Origin: Megalopta genalis
Lineage: Eukaryota > Arthropoda > Insecta > Hymenoptera > Halictidae
Reading direction: 5' to 3'
Assembly: GCF_051020955.1 (NCBI RefSeq)
Contig: NW_027476709.1
Location: forward strand, 1 to 64,000
DNA length: 64,000 nt
Below, in pieces: positions 1 through 13,400 of the stretch. Under the pieces are notes generated by a model. The model searched no databases and was not told where the DNA came from. It worked only from the letters and a program-made list of their open reading frames with translations. Each line of letters starts with the position of its first letter. Position 1 is the first letter of the stretch. The position numbers and the translations under genes are program-made.

Positions 1-867
1 AGTTTCAAATGCAGGCGAAACAAACGAGTTAGCTTCAAATCCATGCGAATCCAATGGTTTAGCTTCAATTACTTGTGATATACATGAATTAGCTTCAACT
101 GGATGCGAAACAAACGAGGTAGCTTCAAATCCAAGCGACGTACATGATTCAGCTTGAAATTCATGCGATGTAGAAGGCTTAGCATCAAATACATGAGAAA
201 CAAATGATTTATCTTCAGATAGTTGTGATACAAGTGATATAGCTTCAAATGCAGGCGAAACAATCGAGTTAGCTTCAAATCAATGCGAAGTAGAAGGCTT
301 AGCCTCAAATCCATGCGAAACAAATGGTTTAGCTTCAAATACATGTGATATACATGATTTAGCTTCAAATCAATGCGAAGCAGAAGGCTTAGCTTCAAAT
401 ACATACGAAACAAATGGTTTAGCTACAAATACTTGTGATACACATTATTTTGGTACAACTGCATGCGAAACAAACGAGTTAGCTTCAAATCCATGCGAAA
501 CACATGATTTGGCTTCAAACACTTGGGATATAGTTGGTATAGCTTCAAATGCAGACGAATCAAACGAGTTAGTTTCAAAATGCATGCGATAAACATGATT
601 TAGCTTCAAATCAATGCGAAGTAGAAGGTTCAGCTTCAAATCCATGCGACACATATGATTTAGCTTCAAATACTTGCGATATAAGTGATATAGATTGAAA
701 AGATGGAGGAACAAACGAGGTAGCTTCAAGTCCATGCGAAACACATGATATAGCTTCAAATCCATGGTATGTAGAAGGTTTAGCTTCAAATACATGCGAA
801 ACACATTATTTAGGTGTAAATCAGTGCGAAGTAGAAAGCTCAGGTTCAAATCCATGCGATTCAAATG

Positions 868-1290
868 GTTCATCTTCAAATACTTGTGAAAGACATGATT
901 TAGCTTCAAATCAATGCAATGTAGAAGGCTTAGCTTCAAATCCATGCAAAACACGTGATTTAGGATCCAATCAATGCGAAGTAGAAGGCTTAGCTTATAA
1001 TCCATGGGAAATAAATGGTTTAGCTTTAAATACTTGCGATATAAATGATATAGCTTCAAATACAGTCGAAACAAACGAGTTAGCTTCAAATCCACGCGAA
1101 AGACATGATTTAGCTTCAAATCAGTGTGAAGTAGATGGCTTAGCATCAAATTCCATGCGAATCAAATGGTTTAGATTCAAATACTTGTGATATACATGAC
1201 ATAGCTTCAACTGCATGCGACACAAACGAGTTAGCTTCAAATCCATGCGAAACACATGACTCAGCTGCAAATCAATGCGATATAGAAGGT
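868..1290. repeat. Direct repeat shared with 16621-17161
   Basis: Two pieces match the 16.6-17.2 kb region. One runs from about 868 to 990 and carries the GATCCAATCAATGCGAAGTA variant; it matches about 16621-16743. The other runs from about 1050 to 1290 and contains an extra-base junction (TCAAATTCCATGCG) at 1145-1158; it matches about 16921-17161 at offset 15871. The same junction is also at about 5865, offset 4720. Shared private indels make common descent more likely than convergence. Confidence 0.75.
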
Positions 1291-3483
1291 TTAGCTTCAA
1301 ATCCATGCGAAACAAATGATTTAGCATCAGATGCTTGCGATATGATTGATATAGCTTCAAATGCAGGGGAAACAAACGAGTTAGCTTAAAATCCATTGCG
1401 AAACACATGATTTAGGTTCAAAACAATACGAAGTAGAAGACTTAGCTTCAAATCCATGCGAAACAAATGATTTAGGTTCAGATACTTGCGATATCAGTGA
1501 TATAGCTTCAAATGCAGGCGAAACAAATGAGTTAGCTTCAAATCCATGCGAAACGCAAGGTTTAGCTTCAAATCAACGCGAAGTAGAAGGCTTAGCTTCA
1601 TATACATGAGAAACAAATGAATTAGCTTCAAATACTCTCGATATTAGTGATATAGCTTCAAATGAAGAAGAAACAATCGAGTTATCTCCAAATCCATGCG
1701 AAACAATTGATTTAGTTTCAAATCAATTTCTAGTGGAAGGATTAGGTTCAAATCCATGCGAAACAAATCATTTAGCTTCAAATACTAGCGATATAAGTGA
1801 TATAGCTTCAAATGCAGACGAATCAAACGAGGTAGCTTCAAATCCATGCGATACACATGATGTAGTTGCAAATCAATGCGTCGTAGAAGGTTTAGCTTCA
1901 AATCCATGCAAAACAAACGATTTAGCATCAGATACTTGCGATATAAGTGATATAGCTTCAAATGCAGACGAATCAAACGAGTTTGCTGCAAAAACCAAGC
2001 GAAACACATGATTTAGCTTCAAATCAATGCGATGTAGATGGATTAGCTTCAAGTCCATGAGAAACAAATGATTTAGCTTCCGATAATTGCGATATAAATG
2101 ATATAGCTTCAAATGCAGGCAAAACAAACGAGTTAGCTACAAATCCATGTGAAACACATGATTAAGCTGCAAACCAATGCGATGTAGAAGGCTTGGCTTC
2201 AAATCCATGCGAAAGAAATAATTTAGCTTCAAATCAGTGCGATGTAGGAGGCTTAACTTCAAAACCCACGCGAAACACATGATTTATCTTCAGATTCATG
2301 CGAAACACATGGTATAGCTTCAAATTCGTGCGAAACAAAGGGTTTACCTTCAGATACTTGTGATAAACATGATTTATATTCAACTCCATGCGAAACAAAA
2401 GAATTAGCTTCAAAACAAAGCGATACACATGGTTTAGCTGCAAATCAATGCGACGTAGAAGCTTTAGCTTCAAATCCATGCAAAACAAACGATTTAGCAT
2501 CAGATACTTGCGATATAATTGATATAGCTTCAAATGCAGGCGACACAAACGAGTTAGCTTCAAATCCATGCGAAACACATGATTTAGCTTCAAATCCTAG
2601 CGAAACACATGATTTAGCTTCAAATCAATGCGATGTAGAAGGTTTGGCTTCAAATCCATTGGAAACAAATGATTTAGCATCAGATACTTGCGATATAAGT
2701 GATATAGTTTCAAATGCAGGGGAAACAAACGAGTTATCTGCAAATCCATGCAAAACGTACGATTAAGCTTCAAATCAATGCTATGTAGATGGTCTAGCTT
2801 CAAATCCAAGCGAAACAAATAATTTAGCTTCAGACACTTGCGATATAAGTGATATTGCTTCAAATGCAGACAAAAAAACGGGTTAGATTCAACTCCATGC
2901 GAAACACATGATTTAGCTTCAAATCAATAAGATGTAGAAGGTTTAGCTTCAAATCAATGCAATGTAGAAGGTTTAGCTTCAAATCCATGCGATACGAATG
3001 ATTAAGCATCAGATACATGCGATATAAGTGATATAGTTTCAAATGCATGCGAAACAAACGAGTTAGCTTCAAATCCAAGAGACACACATAATTTAGCTTC
3101 AAATCAATGCGATGTAGAAGGTTTAGCTTCAAAATCCGTGCGAGGACACATGATTTAGAATCAAATCAATGCGAAGTTGAAGGCTTAGCTTCAAATCCAT
3201 GCGAAACAAATGATTTAGCTTCAAATACTTGCGATATAAATGATTTAGCTTCAAATACAGGCGATACACACGATTTAGCTTCAAATCAATACGAAGTAGA
3301 AGACAGTTTCAAATTCATGCGAATCAAATGATTTATCTTCAAATACTTGCGATACAAATGATATAGCTTTAAATACAGGCAAAACAAACCAGTTAACTTC
3401 AAATCCATGCGAAACACATGATTTAGCTTCAAATAAAAGCGAATTAGAAGGCTTAGCTTCAAAACCATGCAAATCAAATGTTT

Positions 3484-4345
3484 TACCTACAAATACTGGT
3501 GATAAACATGATGTAGATTCAACTGCATGCGAAACAAACGAGTTAGCTTCAAATCCAAACGAAACACATGATTTAACATCAACTCATGTAGGCGAAACAA
3601 TCGAGTCAGCTTCAAATCAATGCGATGTAGAAGGTTCAGCTTCAAATCCATGCGACACATATAATTTAGCTTCAAATACTTGCGATATAAGTGATATAGC
3701 TTCAAAAGATGGAGGAACGAACGAGGTAGCTTCAAGTCCATTCGAAACAAGTGATTTAGCTTCAAATAAATGCGAAGTAGTAGGCTTAGCTTCATATCCA
3801 TGGGATACAAAGGGATTAGCTACAAATACTTGTGATATACATTATTTAGCTACAACTGCATGCGAAAAATACGAGTTAGCTTCAAATCCATGCGAAACAC
3901 ATGATTTAGATTCAAATCAATGCGATGTAGAAGGTTTACCTTCAAATCCATGCGATACACAAGATTTAGCTTCAAATCAATGCGATGTAGTATGTTCAGC
4001 TTCAAATCCATGCGACACATATGATTTAGCTTCAAATACTTGCGATATAAGTGATATAGCTTCAAAAGCAGGAAGAACAAACGAGGCAGCTTCAAATCCA
4101 TGCGAAACACATGATTTAGCTTCAAATCAATAAGATGTAGTAGGTTTAGATTCAAATCAATGCGATGTAGAAGGTTCAGCTTCAAGTCCATGCGACACAC
4201 ATGATTTAGCCTGATATCTATGCGATGTAGAAGGCTTAGCTTCAAATACGTGCGAAACAAATGATTTAGCATCAAATACTTTCGATATAAGTGATATAGC
4301 TTCAACTGCATGCGAAACAAACGAGTTAGCTTCTAGTCCAAGCGA
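3484..4345. repeat. D block, copy 1
   Basis: Bases 3484-3960 match 11392-11868 at offset 7908. They share an unusual 33-bp monomer containing TCAACTCATGTAGGCG at about 3578. Bases about 4165-4345 match about 11893-12073 at offset 7728, sharing the private variant CTGATATCTATGCG or TTGATATCTATGCG. The two offsets differ by 180 bp, which is six monomers, so one copy gained or lost whole units. Confidence 0.85.
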
Positions 4346-5325
4346 AACACATGATTAATCTTCAAATCAATGCAAAGTAGAAGTCTTAGCTTCAAATCCA
4401 TGCCAATCAAACGGTTCAGCTTCAAATACTTGTGATATACATGATTTAGTTTCAACTGCATGCGAAACAAATGATTTTACTTCAAATACTTGCGATACAA
4501 GTGATATAGCATCAAATGCAGGCGAAACAAACCAGTTAGCTTCAATTCCATGCGAAACAACTGATTTAGCTTAAAATTCATGCGAAACACATGGATTAGC
4601 TTGAAATTCGTGCGAAAGAAAATGTTTAGCTTCAAATCAATGCGAAATAGAAGGCTTAGCTTCAAATCCATGCGAAACAAATGGTTTAGCTTCAAATACA
4701 TGTTTTATACATGACTTAGCTTCAAAAACAGGCAAAACAAACGAGTCAGCTTCAAAATCCAGGCGAAACACATGATTTAACTTCAAATCAATGCGAAGTA
4801 GACGGCTTAGCTTCAAATCCATGCGAAACGAATGGATTAACTTAAAATACTTGCGAATATAAGTGATATAGCTTCAAATGCTGGAGAATCAAACGAGTTA
4901 GCTTCAAATCCATGCGAAACACTTGATTTAGCTTGAAATCAATGCGATGTAGAAGGTTTAGCTTCAAATCCATGCCAAACACGTGATATGGATCCAATCA
5001 ATGCGAAGTAGAAGGCTCAGGATCAAATCCATGCGATTCAAATGGTTCATCTTCAAATACTTGTGAAAGACATGATTTAGCTTCAAATCAATGCGATGTA
5101 GAAGGCGTAGCTTCAAATCCATGCAAAACACGTGATTTAGGATCCAATCAATGCGAAGTAGAAGACTTAGCTTCAAATTCATGCGAATCAAATGATTTAT
5201 CTTCAAATACTTGCGATACAAATGATATAGCTTTAAATACAGGCAAAACAAACGAGTTAACTTCAAATCCATGCGAAACACATGATTTAGCTTCAAATAA
5301 AAGCTAATTAGAAGGCTTAGATTCA

Positions 5326-5540
5326 AATCCATGCGAAACAAATGATTTAGCATCAAATACTTTCGATATAAGTGATATAGCTTCAACTGCATGCGAAACA
5401 AACGAGTTATCTTCAAATCCAAGCGAAACACATGATTTAGCATCAACTCAAGCATGCGAAACATACGAGTTAGCTTCAAATCCATGCGAAACACATGATT
5501 TAGATTCAAATCATTGCGATGTAGAAGGTTTAGCTTCAAA
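5326..5540. repeat. D-block fragment
   Basis: This stretch matches about 11973-12187 at offset 6647. It includes the private 33-bp monomer with CATCAACTCAAGCATGCG (5441-5458; 12088-12105 in the other copy) and a neighbouring TTTCGATATAAG delta variant. It is a third location related to the D block, so the left domain is a mosaic of reshuffled blocks. Confidence 0.8.
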
Positions 5541-6023
5541 TCTATGCGAAACACATGATTCAGCTGCAAATGAATGCGATGTAGAAGGATTAGCTTCAAA
5601 TCCATGCCAAAAACATGAGTTAGCTTCAAATCCATGGGATGTAGAAGGTTTAGCTTCAAATCCATGCGATACACATTATTTAGCCGCAAATAAGGGCGAA
5701 TTAGAAGGGCCAGGTTCAAATCCATGCGATTCAAATGGTTCAACTTCAAATACTTGTGGAAGACATGATTTAGAATCAACTGCATGCGAAACAAACGAGT
5801 TAGCTTCAAATCCATGCGAAAGAGATGATTTAGCTTCAAATAAGTGTGAAGTAGATGGCTTAGCATCAAATTCCATGCGAATCAAATGGTTTAGATTCAA
5901 ATACTTGTGATATACATGACTATAGCTTCAACTGCATGCGACACAAACGAGTTAGCTACAAATCCATGCGAAGCACACGATTTAGCTACAAATCAATGCG
6001 GTGTAGAAGGTTTAGCTTCAAAT

Positions 6024-6080
6024 CAATAAGACGTAGAAGGTTTAGCTTCAAATCAATAGAATGTAGAAGGTTTAGCTTCA
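6024..6080. repeat. Leftmost beta-stop cassette
   Basis: Consecutive beta monomers carry CAATAAG and then CAATAGAATG in place of the TGCGA core. The pair recurs many times in the right half of the window. In the forward frame that reads through most monomers these are TAA and TAG stops. This is the earliest example in the window. Confidence 0.75.
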
Positions 6081-6479
6081 AATCCATGCGAAACAAATGG
6101 TTCAGCTATAAATACTTGTGATATATATTATTTAGCTACAACTGCATGCGAAACGAACGAGTTAGCTTCAAATCCATGCGAAACACATGATTTAGCTTCA
6201 AATCATTGCGATGTAGAAGGTTTAGCTTCAAATCCATGCGAATCAAATGATTTAGCTTCAAATACTTGTGATATACATGATATAGCTTCAAATGCAGGCA
6301 GAAAAAACGAGTTAGCTACAAATCCATGCGAAACGCATGATTTAGCTTCAAATCAATACGAAGTAGAAGGCAAAGCTTCAAATTCATGCGAAACGAAAGA
6401 TTCAGCTTCAAATACTTGCGATATAAGTGATATAGCTTCAAATACAGGCGAAACGAACCAGTTAGCTGCAAATCCATGC

Positions 6480-7010
6480 GAACACATGATTTAGCTTCAA
6501 ATCAATGCGATGTAGATGGTTTAGCTTCAAATCCATGCGATACACATGATTTAGCTTCAAATCAATACGATGTAGTAGGTTCAGCTTCAAATCAATGCGA
6601 TATAAGTGATATAGCTCCGAAAGCCAGAGGAACAAACGAGGTAGTTTCAATTCCATGCGAAACAAATGATTTAGCTTCAAATCAATGCGAAGTAGAAGGT
6701 CGAGCTTCAAATCCATGCGATTCAAATGGTTCATCTTCAAATACTTGTGAAAGACACGATTTAGCTTCAACTGCATGTGAAACAAACGAGTTAGCTTCAA
6801 ATCCATGCGAAACACATGATATAGCTTCAAATCAATGCGGTGTAGACGGTTTAGCTTCAAATCCATGCGATACACATGATTTAGCTTCAAATCGATACTA
6901 TGTAGTAAGTTCAGCTTCAAATCAATGCGATATAAGTGATATAGCTTCAAAAGCAGGAGGAACAAACGAGTCAGCTTCAAATTCATGCGAAACACATGTT
7001 TTAGCTTAAT
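6480..7010. repeat. Block with paralogue at 14113-14350
   Basis: About 6480-6715 matches 14113-14348 at offset 7633, including the private variant CCGAAAGCCAGAGG at 6617 (14250 in the other copy). Around 6830-7000 a second related run follows (beta, TACACATGAT alpha, GTAGTA variant), so there is also a local duplication of about 300 bp. One long forward open frame and one long reverse open frame overlap here. Both are made only of translated monomers. Confidence 0.75.
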
Positions 7011-7478
7011 ATTCTTGCGAAACAAATGGCTTAGCTTCAGATACTTGTGAAAAACTTGATTTAGCTTCAACTGCATAGGAAATAACCGAGCTAGTTTCAA
7101 AACCAAGGGAAACACATGATTTTGCTTCAAATCAATGCGAAGTTCAAGGCTTAGCTTCAAATCCATGAGAAACAAATTATTTAGCTTCATATACTTGCGA
7201 TATAAATGAAATAGCTTCAAATGCAGGCGACACAAACGAGTTAGCATCAAATCCATGCAAAACACATGAGTAAGCTAGAATGCATGCGAAAAACATGATT
7301 TAGGTTCAGATTCATGGGAAACACGTGGTTTAGCTTCAAACACATGCAAAACAAATTGTTAAGCTTCAGATACTTATGATTTAGCTTCAACTGCATGCGA
7401 AACAAACGAGTTACCTTCTAATCCAAGCGAAACACATGATTAAGTTTCAAATGCATTCGAAACAAATGATGTAGCTTC

Positions 7479-7866
7479 AAATACTTGCGATATAAGTGAT
7501 ATAAATTCAAAGGCAGGCGAAACGAACGAGTTAGCTTCCATTACTTGTGATATACTTCATTTAGCTTCAAGTGCAGTCGAAGCAAACGAGGTAGCTTCAA
7601 ATCCATGCGAATCACATGATTTATCTACAAATTCGTGCGAAATACATGGTTTAGCGTCAATTCCATGCGAATCAAATGGTTTAGCTTCGAATACTTGTGA
7701 TATACATGATTTAGATTCAACTGCGTGCGAAACAAACGAATTAGCTTCAAATCAATGCGATCCACATGATTAAGATTCAAATCAATTCGAAGTAGAAGGC
7801 TTAGCTTCAAATCCAAGCGGCACTAATTATTTAGCTTCAAATACTTGCGATATAAGTGATATAGCT
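7479..7866. repeat. 751-bp-period duplication, copy 1
   Basis: Matches 8230-8617 at a constant offset of 751 bp, nearly base for base. Shared private features include TTCAAAGGCAGGCG, ATACTTCATTTAGCTTCAAG and CACTAATTAT (7821 and 8572). The period is five pentamers (750 bp) plus one base, explained by an extra T near 8221. Confidence 0.9.
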
Positions 7867-8229
7867 TCAAACGCAGACGAAACCAACGAGTTAGCTTCAA
7901 ATCCAAGCGTAATATATGATTTAGCTTGATATCAGTGCGAAGTAGAAGGCTTAGCTTCAAATGCATGCGAATCAAATGGTTCAGCTTCAAATCCATGCAA
8001 AACACGTGATTTAGTTTCCAATCAATGCAAAGTAGAAGGCTTAGCTTCAAAACCATACGAAACAAATGTTTTAGATTCAAATACTTGCGATATAAGTGAT
8101 ATAGCTTCAAATGTAGGCGGAACAAACGAGTTAGCATCAAATCCATGCGTAACACATGATTTAGCTTCAAATCAATGCGAAGTAGAAGCTTTAGCTTCAA
8201 ATCCGTGCTAAGCAAATGATTTTGGAATC

Positions 8230-8617
8230 AAATACTTGCGATATAAGTGATATAAATTCAAAGGCAGGCGAAACGAACGAGTTAGCTGCCATTACTTGTG
8301 ATATACTTCATTTAGCTTCAAGTGCAGTCGAAGCAAACGAGGTAGCTTCAAATCCATGCGAATCACATGATTTATCTTCAAATTCGTGCGAAATACATGG
8401 TTTAGCGTCAATTCCATGCGAATCAAATGGTTTAGCTTCGAATACTTGTGATATACATGATTTAGATTCAACTGCGTGCGAAACAAACGAATTAGCTTCA
8501 AATCAATGCGATCCACATGATTAAGATTGAAATCAATTCGAAGTAGAAGGCTTAGCTTCAAATCCAAGCGGCACTAATTATTTAGCTTCAAATACTTGCG
8601 ATATAAGTGATATAGAC
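8230..8617. repeat. 751-bp-period duplication, copy 2
   Basis: Second copy of the 7479-7866 segment. Differences seen by eye are few, for example TTATCTACAAATTCG in copy 1 against TTATCTTCAAATTCG here, and GATTCAAATCAATTCG against GATTGAAATCAATTCG. The low divergence suggests a recent event. Confidence 0.9.
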
Positions 8618-11136
8618 TCAAATGCAGGCGAGACGAACGAGTTAGCTTCCAATCCATGCGAAACACATGAATTTAGATGCAAGTCAATGCGATGTAGAAG
8701 GTTTAGCTTCAGATCCGTGCGAACCAAATGAGTTAGCTTCCGATACTTGCGATATAAGTGATATAGCTTCAAATGCAGACTAAACAAACGAGTTAGTTGC
8801 AAGTCCAAGCGAAACACATGATTTAGCTACAATTCAATGCGATGTAGAAGGTTTAGTTTCAAATCCATGCGAAACAAATCATTTAGCTTCAAATTCTTGC
8901 GATATAAGTGATATAGATACAAATGCAGACGAAACAAACGAGTTAGCTTCAAATCCATGTGAAACAAATGATTTAGCTTCAAATTCATGCAAAACACATG
9001 GATTAGCTTCATATTCTTGCGAAACAAATGGTTTAGATTCAGATACTTGTGATAAACGTGAATTAGCTTCAACTGCATAAGAAGCAAACGAGTTAGCTCC
9101 GAATCCACGCGAAACACATGATTTAGCAGCAAGTCAATGCGATGTAGAAGGTTTAGCTTCAAATCCATGCGAAACGAATGATTTAGCATCAAATACTTGC
9201 GAATATAAGTGATATAGCTTCAAATGCAAGCGAAACAAACGAGTTAGCTACAGATCCATGCGAAATACATGACTTAGCATCAAATCAATTCGAAGTAGAA
9301 GGAATAGCTTCAAATCCAAGCGAGACACATGATTTAGCTTCAAATCAGTGCGATGTAGAAGACTCAGCTTCAAATCGATGCGAATCTAATGGTTCGGCTT
9401 CAAATTCTTGTGAAATACGTGATTTAGCTTCAACTGCATGTGAAACAAACGTGTTAGCTTCAAATCCATGCAAAACACATGATTAAGCTTCAAAACAATG
9501 CTATGTAGAAGGTTTAGCTGCAAATCCATGCGACACAGATGATTTAGCTTCAGATACTTGCGATATAAGTAATATAGCTTCAAGTGCAGACGAAACACAT
9601 AATTTAGATTCAAATCCAAGCGAAACACATGATTTAGCTTGAAATCGATGCGATTTAGAAGGATTAGCTTCAAATCCACGCGAAACAAATGAGTGAGTTT
9701 AAAACACTTCGGATATAGGTGATATAGCTTGCACAGCATGCGAAAAAAACGAGTTAGTTTCAAGTCCATGCGAAACACATGGTTTAGCTTCAAATTCATT
9801 TGAAACAAATGGTTTAGCTTCAGATATTTGTGATAAACATGATTTATCTTGAAATCGCGGCAAAACAAACGAATTAGCTTCAAAACAATGCGAAACACAC
9901 GATTTAGCTTCAAATGCATGGGATGTAGAAGGTTTAGCTTCAAATCCAAGCGAAACAAATGATTTAACCTTCAAATTCATGCGAAACACATGGTGTAGCC
10001 TCAAATCCATGCGAATCAAATGATTTAGCTTCAAATACTTGCAATATAATTGGTAGAGCTTCGAATGTAGGCGAAACAAACGAGTTAGCTTTGAGTCCAA
10101 GCGAAACACATGATTTAGCTTCAAATCAATGCGAAGTAGGAGGCTTAGCTTCAAATCCATGCGGAACAAACGATTGAACTTCAAACACTTCGGATATAGG
10201 TGATATAGCTTCAGCTGCATGCGAAACAAACGAGTTAGCTTCAAATCCAAACGAAGCACATAATTTAGCTTCAAATCAATGCGATGTAGAGGTTTAGCTA
10301 CAAATTCCATGCCAAACACTTGATTTAGCTTCAAATCAATGCGATGTAGAAGGTTTAGCTTCAAATCCATGCGACACAAATGATTTAGCATCTGATACAT
10401 GCGATATAAGTGATATAGCTTCAAATGAATGCGAAACAAACGAGTTAGTTTCAAATCCATGCGAAACATATAATTTAGCTTCAAATCCATGCGAAACACA
10501 TAATTTAGCTTCAAATCAATGCGATGTAGTAGGTTTAGCTTCAAATCCATGGGAAACAAATGATTTTGCTTCAGATGCTTGCGATATAAGTGATATAGCT
10601 TCAAATGCTGGCGAAACAAACGGGTTAGCTTCAATTTCATGCAAAACACACGATTAAGTTTCAAATCAATGATATGTAGAAGGTTTAGCTTAAAAGCAAG
10701 GCGACACAAATGATTTAGCTTCAGATACTTGCGATATGAGTGATATAGCTTGAAATGCAGACGAAACAAACGAGTTAGCTTCAAATCCTCGCGAAATACA
10801 TGATATAGCTGCAAATCAATGCGATGTAGAAGGTTTAGCTTCAAATACACGCGAAACAAATGACATAGCTTCAAACACTTGCAATATAAATGACGTAGAT
10901 TCAAATGCAGGCGAAACAAACGAGTTAGCTTAAAATCCAAGCAAAACACATGATTTAGCTTCCAATCATGCGAAGTAGACGGCTTAGCTTCAAATCCATG
11001 CGAAACGAATCATTTAGCTTCAAATACTTACGAATATATGGGATACAGCTTCAAATGCATGCGAAACAAACGAGTTAGCTTCACATCCGCGCGAAACACA
11101 TGATTTAGCTTCATATAAAAGGGAAATACATGATTT

Positions 11137-11256
11137 AGCTTCAAATCAATGCGATGTAGAAGGTTTAGCTTCAAATCAATGCGATGTAGAAGGTTTAGCT
11201 TCAAATCAATGCGATGTAGAAGGTTTAGCTTCAAATCAATGCGATGTAGAAGGTTT
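11137..11256. repeat. Four identical beta monomers in a row
   Basis: Four consecutive 30-bp units are identical beta copies (core CAATGCGATGTAGAAGGT). Flanking units follow mixed class order. A homogeneous run inside a heterogeneous array points to local slippage or very recent unequal exchange of single monomers. Confidence 0.9.
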
Positions 11257-11391
11257 AGCTTCAAATCAGGGCGAAACAAATGATTCAGCTTCAAATACTC
11301 TCGATATTAGTGATATAGCTTCAAATGCAGGCGAAACACACGATTTGCGAAGCACGTTATTTAGCTTCAAATTCATGCGAATCAAATGTTT

Positions 11392-12180
11392 TTCCTTCAA
11401 ATACTGGTGATATACATGATTTAGATTCAACTGCATGCGAAACAAACGAGTTAGCTTCAAATCCAAACGAAACACATGATTTAGCATCAACTCATGTAGG
11501 CGAAACAATCGAGTCAGCTTCAAATCAATGCGATGTAGAAGGTTCAGCTTCAAATCCATGCGACACATATAATTTAGCTTCAAACACTTGCGATATAAGT
11601 GATATAGCTTCAAAAGATGGAGGAACGAATGAGGTAGCTTCAAGTCCATGCGAAACAAGTGATTTAGCTTCAAATAAATGCGAAGTAGTAGGCTTAGCTT
11701 CATATCCATGCGATACAAATGGTTTAACTACAAATACTTGTGATATACATTATTTAGCTACAACTGCATGCGAAAAATACGAGTTAGCTTCAAATCCATG
11801 CGAAACACATGATTTAGATTCAAATCAATGCGATGTAGAAGGTTTACCTTCAAACCCATGCGATACTCAAGATTTAGCTTCAAATCAATGCGATGTAGAA
11901 GGTTCAGCTTCAAATCCATGCGACACACATGATTTAGCTTGATATCTATGCGATGTAGAAGGCTCAGCTTCAAATACGTGCGAAGCAAATGATTTAGCAA
12001 CAAATACTTTCGATATAAGTGATATAGCTTCAACTGCATGCGAAACAAACGAGTTATCTTCAAATCCAAGCGAAACACATGATTTAGCATCAACTCAAGC
12101 ATGCGAAACATACGAGTTAGCTTCAAATCCATGCGAAACACATGATTTAGATTCAAATCATTGCAATGTAGAAGGTTTAG
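11392..12180. repeat. D block, copy 2
   Basis: Counterpart of 3484-4345 and of 5326-5540. The first part (to about 11868) follows copy 1 at offset 7908, the middle part follows it at offset 7728, and the last part (about 11973-12180) follows 5326-5540 at offset 6647. It therefore joins material found in two separated places further left. Confidence 0.85.
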
Positions 12181-13330
12181 CTTCAAATCCATGCGATACA
12201 CAAGATTTAGCTTCAAATCAATGCGATCTAGTAGGTTCAGCTTCAAATCCATACGAAACGCATGATTTAGCTTCAAATCAATACGATGTAGTAGGTTCAG
12301 CTTCAAATCAATGCGATATAAGTGATATAGCTTCAAAAGCAGGAGGAACAAACGAGGTAGCTTCAATTCCATGCGAAACAAATGATTTAGCTTCAAATCA
12401 ATGCGTAGTAGAAGGTTTAGCTTCAAATCCATGCGAAACAAATGGTTTAGCTACAAATACTTGTGATATACATTATTTAGCTACAACTGCATGCGAAACA
12501 AACGAGTTAGCTTCAAACCCATGCGAAACACATGATTTAGCATCAAATCAATGCGATGTAGAAGGTTCAGCTTCAAAACCATACAAAACATATGATTTAG
12601 CTTGAAATACTTCCGGTATAAGTGATATAGCTTCAAAAGCTGGAAGAACAAACGAGGTAGCTTCAAATCCATGCGAAACATATGGTTTAGCTACAAATAC
12701 TTGTGATATACATTATTTAGCTACAACTGCATGCGAAACGAACGAGTTAGCTTGAAATCCATGCGAAACGCATGTTTTAGCTTCAAATCAATGCGAAGTG
12801 GAAGGCTTACCTTCAAATCTATTCGAATCTAATGGTTCAGCTTCAAATTCTCGTGAAAATCATGATTTAGGTTCAAAATCATGCGAAACACATGCTTTAA
12901 CTTAATATTCATGCGAAACGAATGGTTCAGCTCCAAATACTTGTGATATACATGATTTAGCTTCAACTGCATGTGAAACAATCATGTTAGCTTAAACTCC
13001 AAGCGAAACATATGATTTTGCTTCAAATCGATGTGAAGTAGAAAGCTTAGCTTCAAATACAAGCGAAACACATGATTTAGTTTCAAATCAATTCGAAGGA
13101 CAGGGCTTAGATTAAAATCCAAACGAAACACATGATTTAGCTTCAAATCAATTGGAAGGACAAGGCTTAGATTCAAATCCACGCGAAACAAGTGATTTAG
13201 CTTCAAATCAATGCGAAGTAGAAGGCTTAGCTTCAAATTCATGCGAAACAAATGGTTTAGCTTCAAATACTTGCGATATAAATGATTTAGCTTCAAATAC
13301 AGGCGAAACACACGATTTAGCTTCAAATCA

Positions 13331-13400
13331 GTACGAAGTAGAAGACAGTTTCAAATTCATTCGAATCAAATGATTTATCTTCAAATACTTGCGATACAAA
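13331..13400. repeat. Truncated-monomer marker (AGACAGTTTCAAATTCAT)
   Basis: A beta monomer has lost its TTAGC start, leaving AGACAGTTTCAAATTCAT at 13343. The same junction is at 3301 and 16859, each followed by a GCGAATCAAATGATTTATC gamma variant. Three copies of one private deletion show that this segment was copied within the array. Confidence 0.8.

Noticed and set aside
9699..10949. Longest reverse open frame, about 416 codons
   Set aside because: It is only translated monomers (MDLKL-type decapeptides). It switches to a second reverse-frame peptide type part-way because of a one-base indel in the repeat. Nothing distinguishes it from neighbouring repeat: no composition change, upstream signal or recognisable domain.
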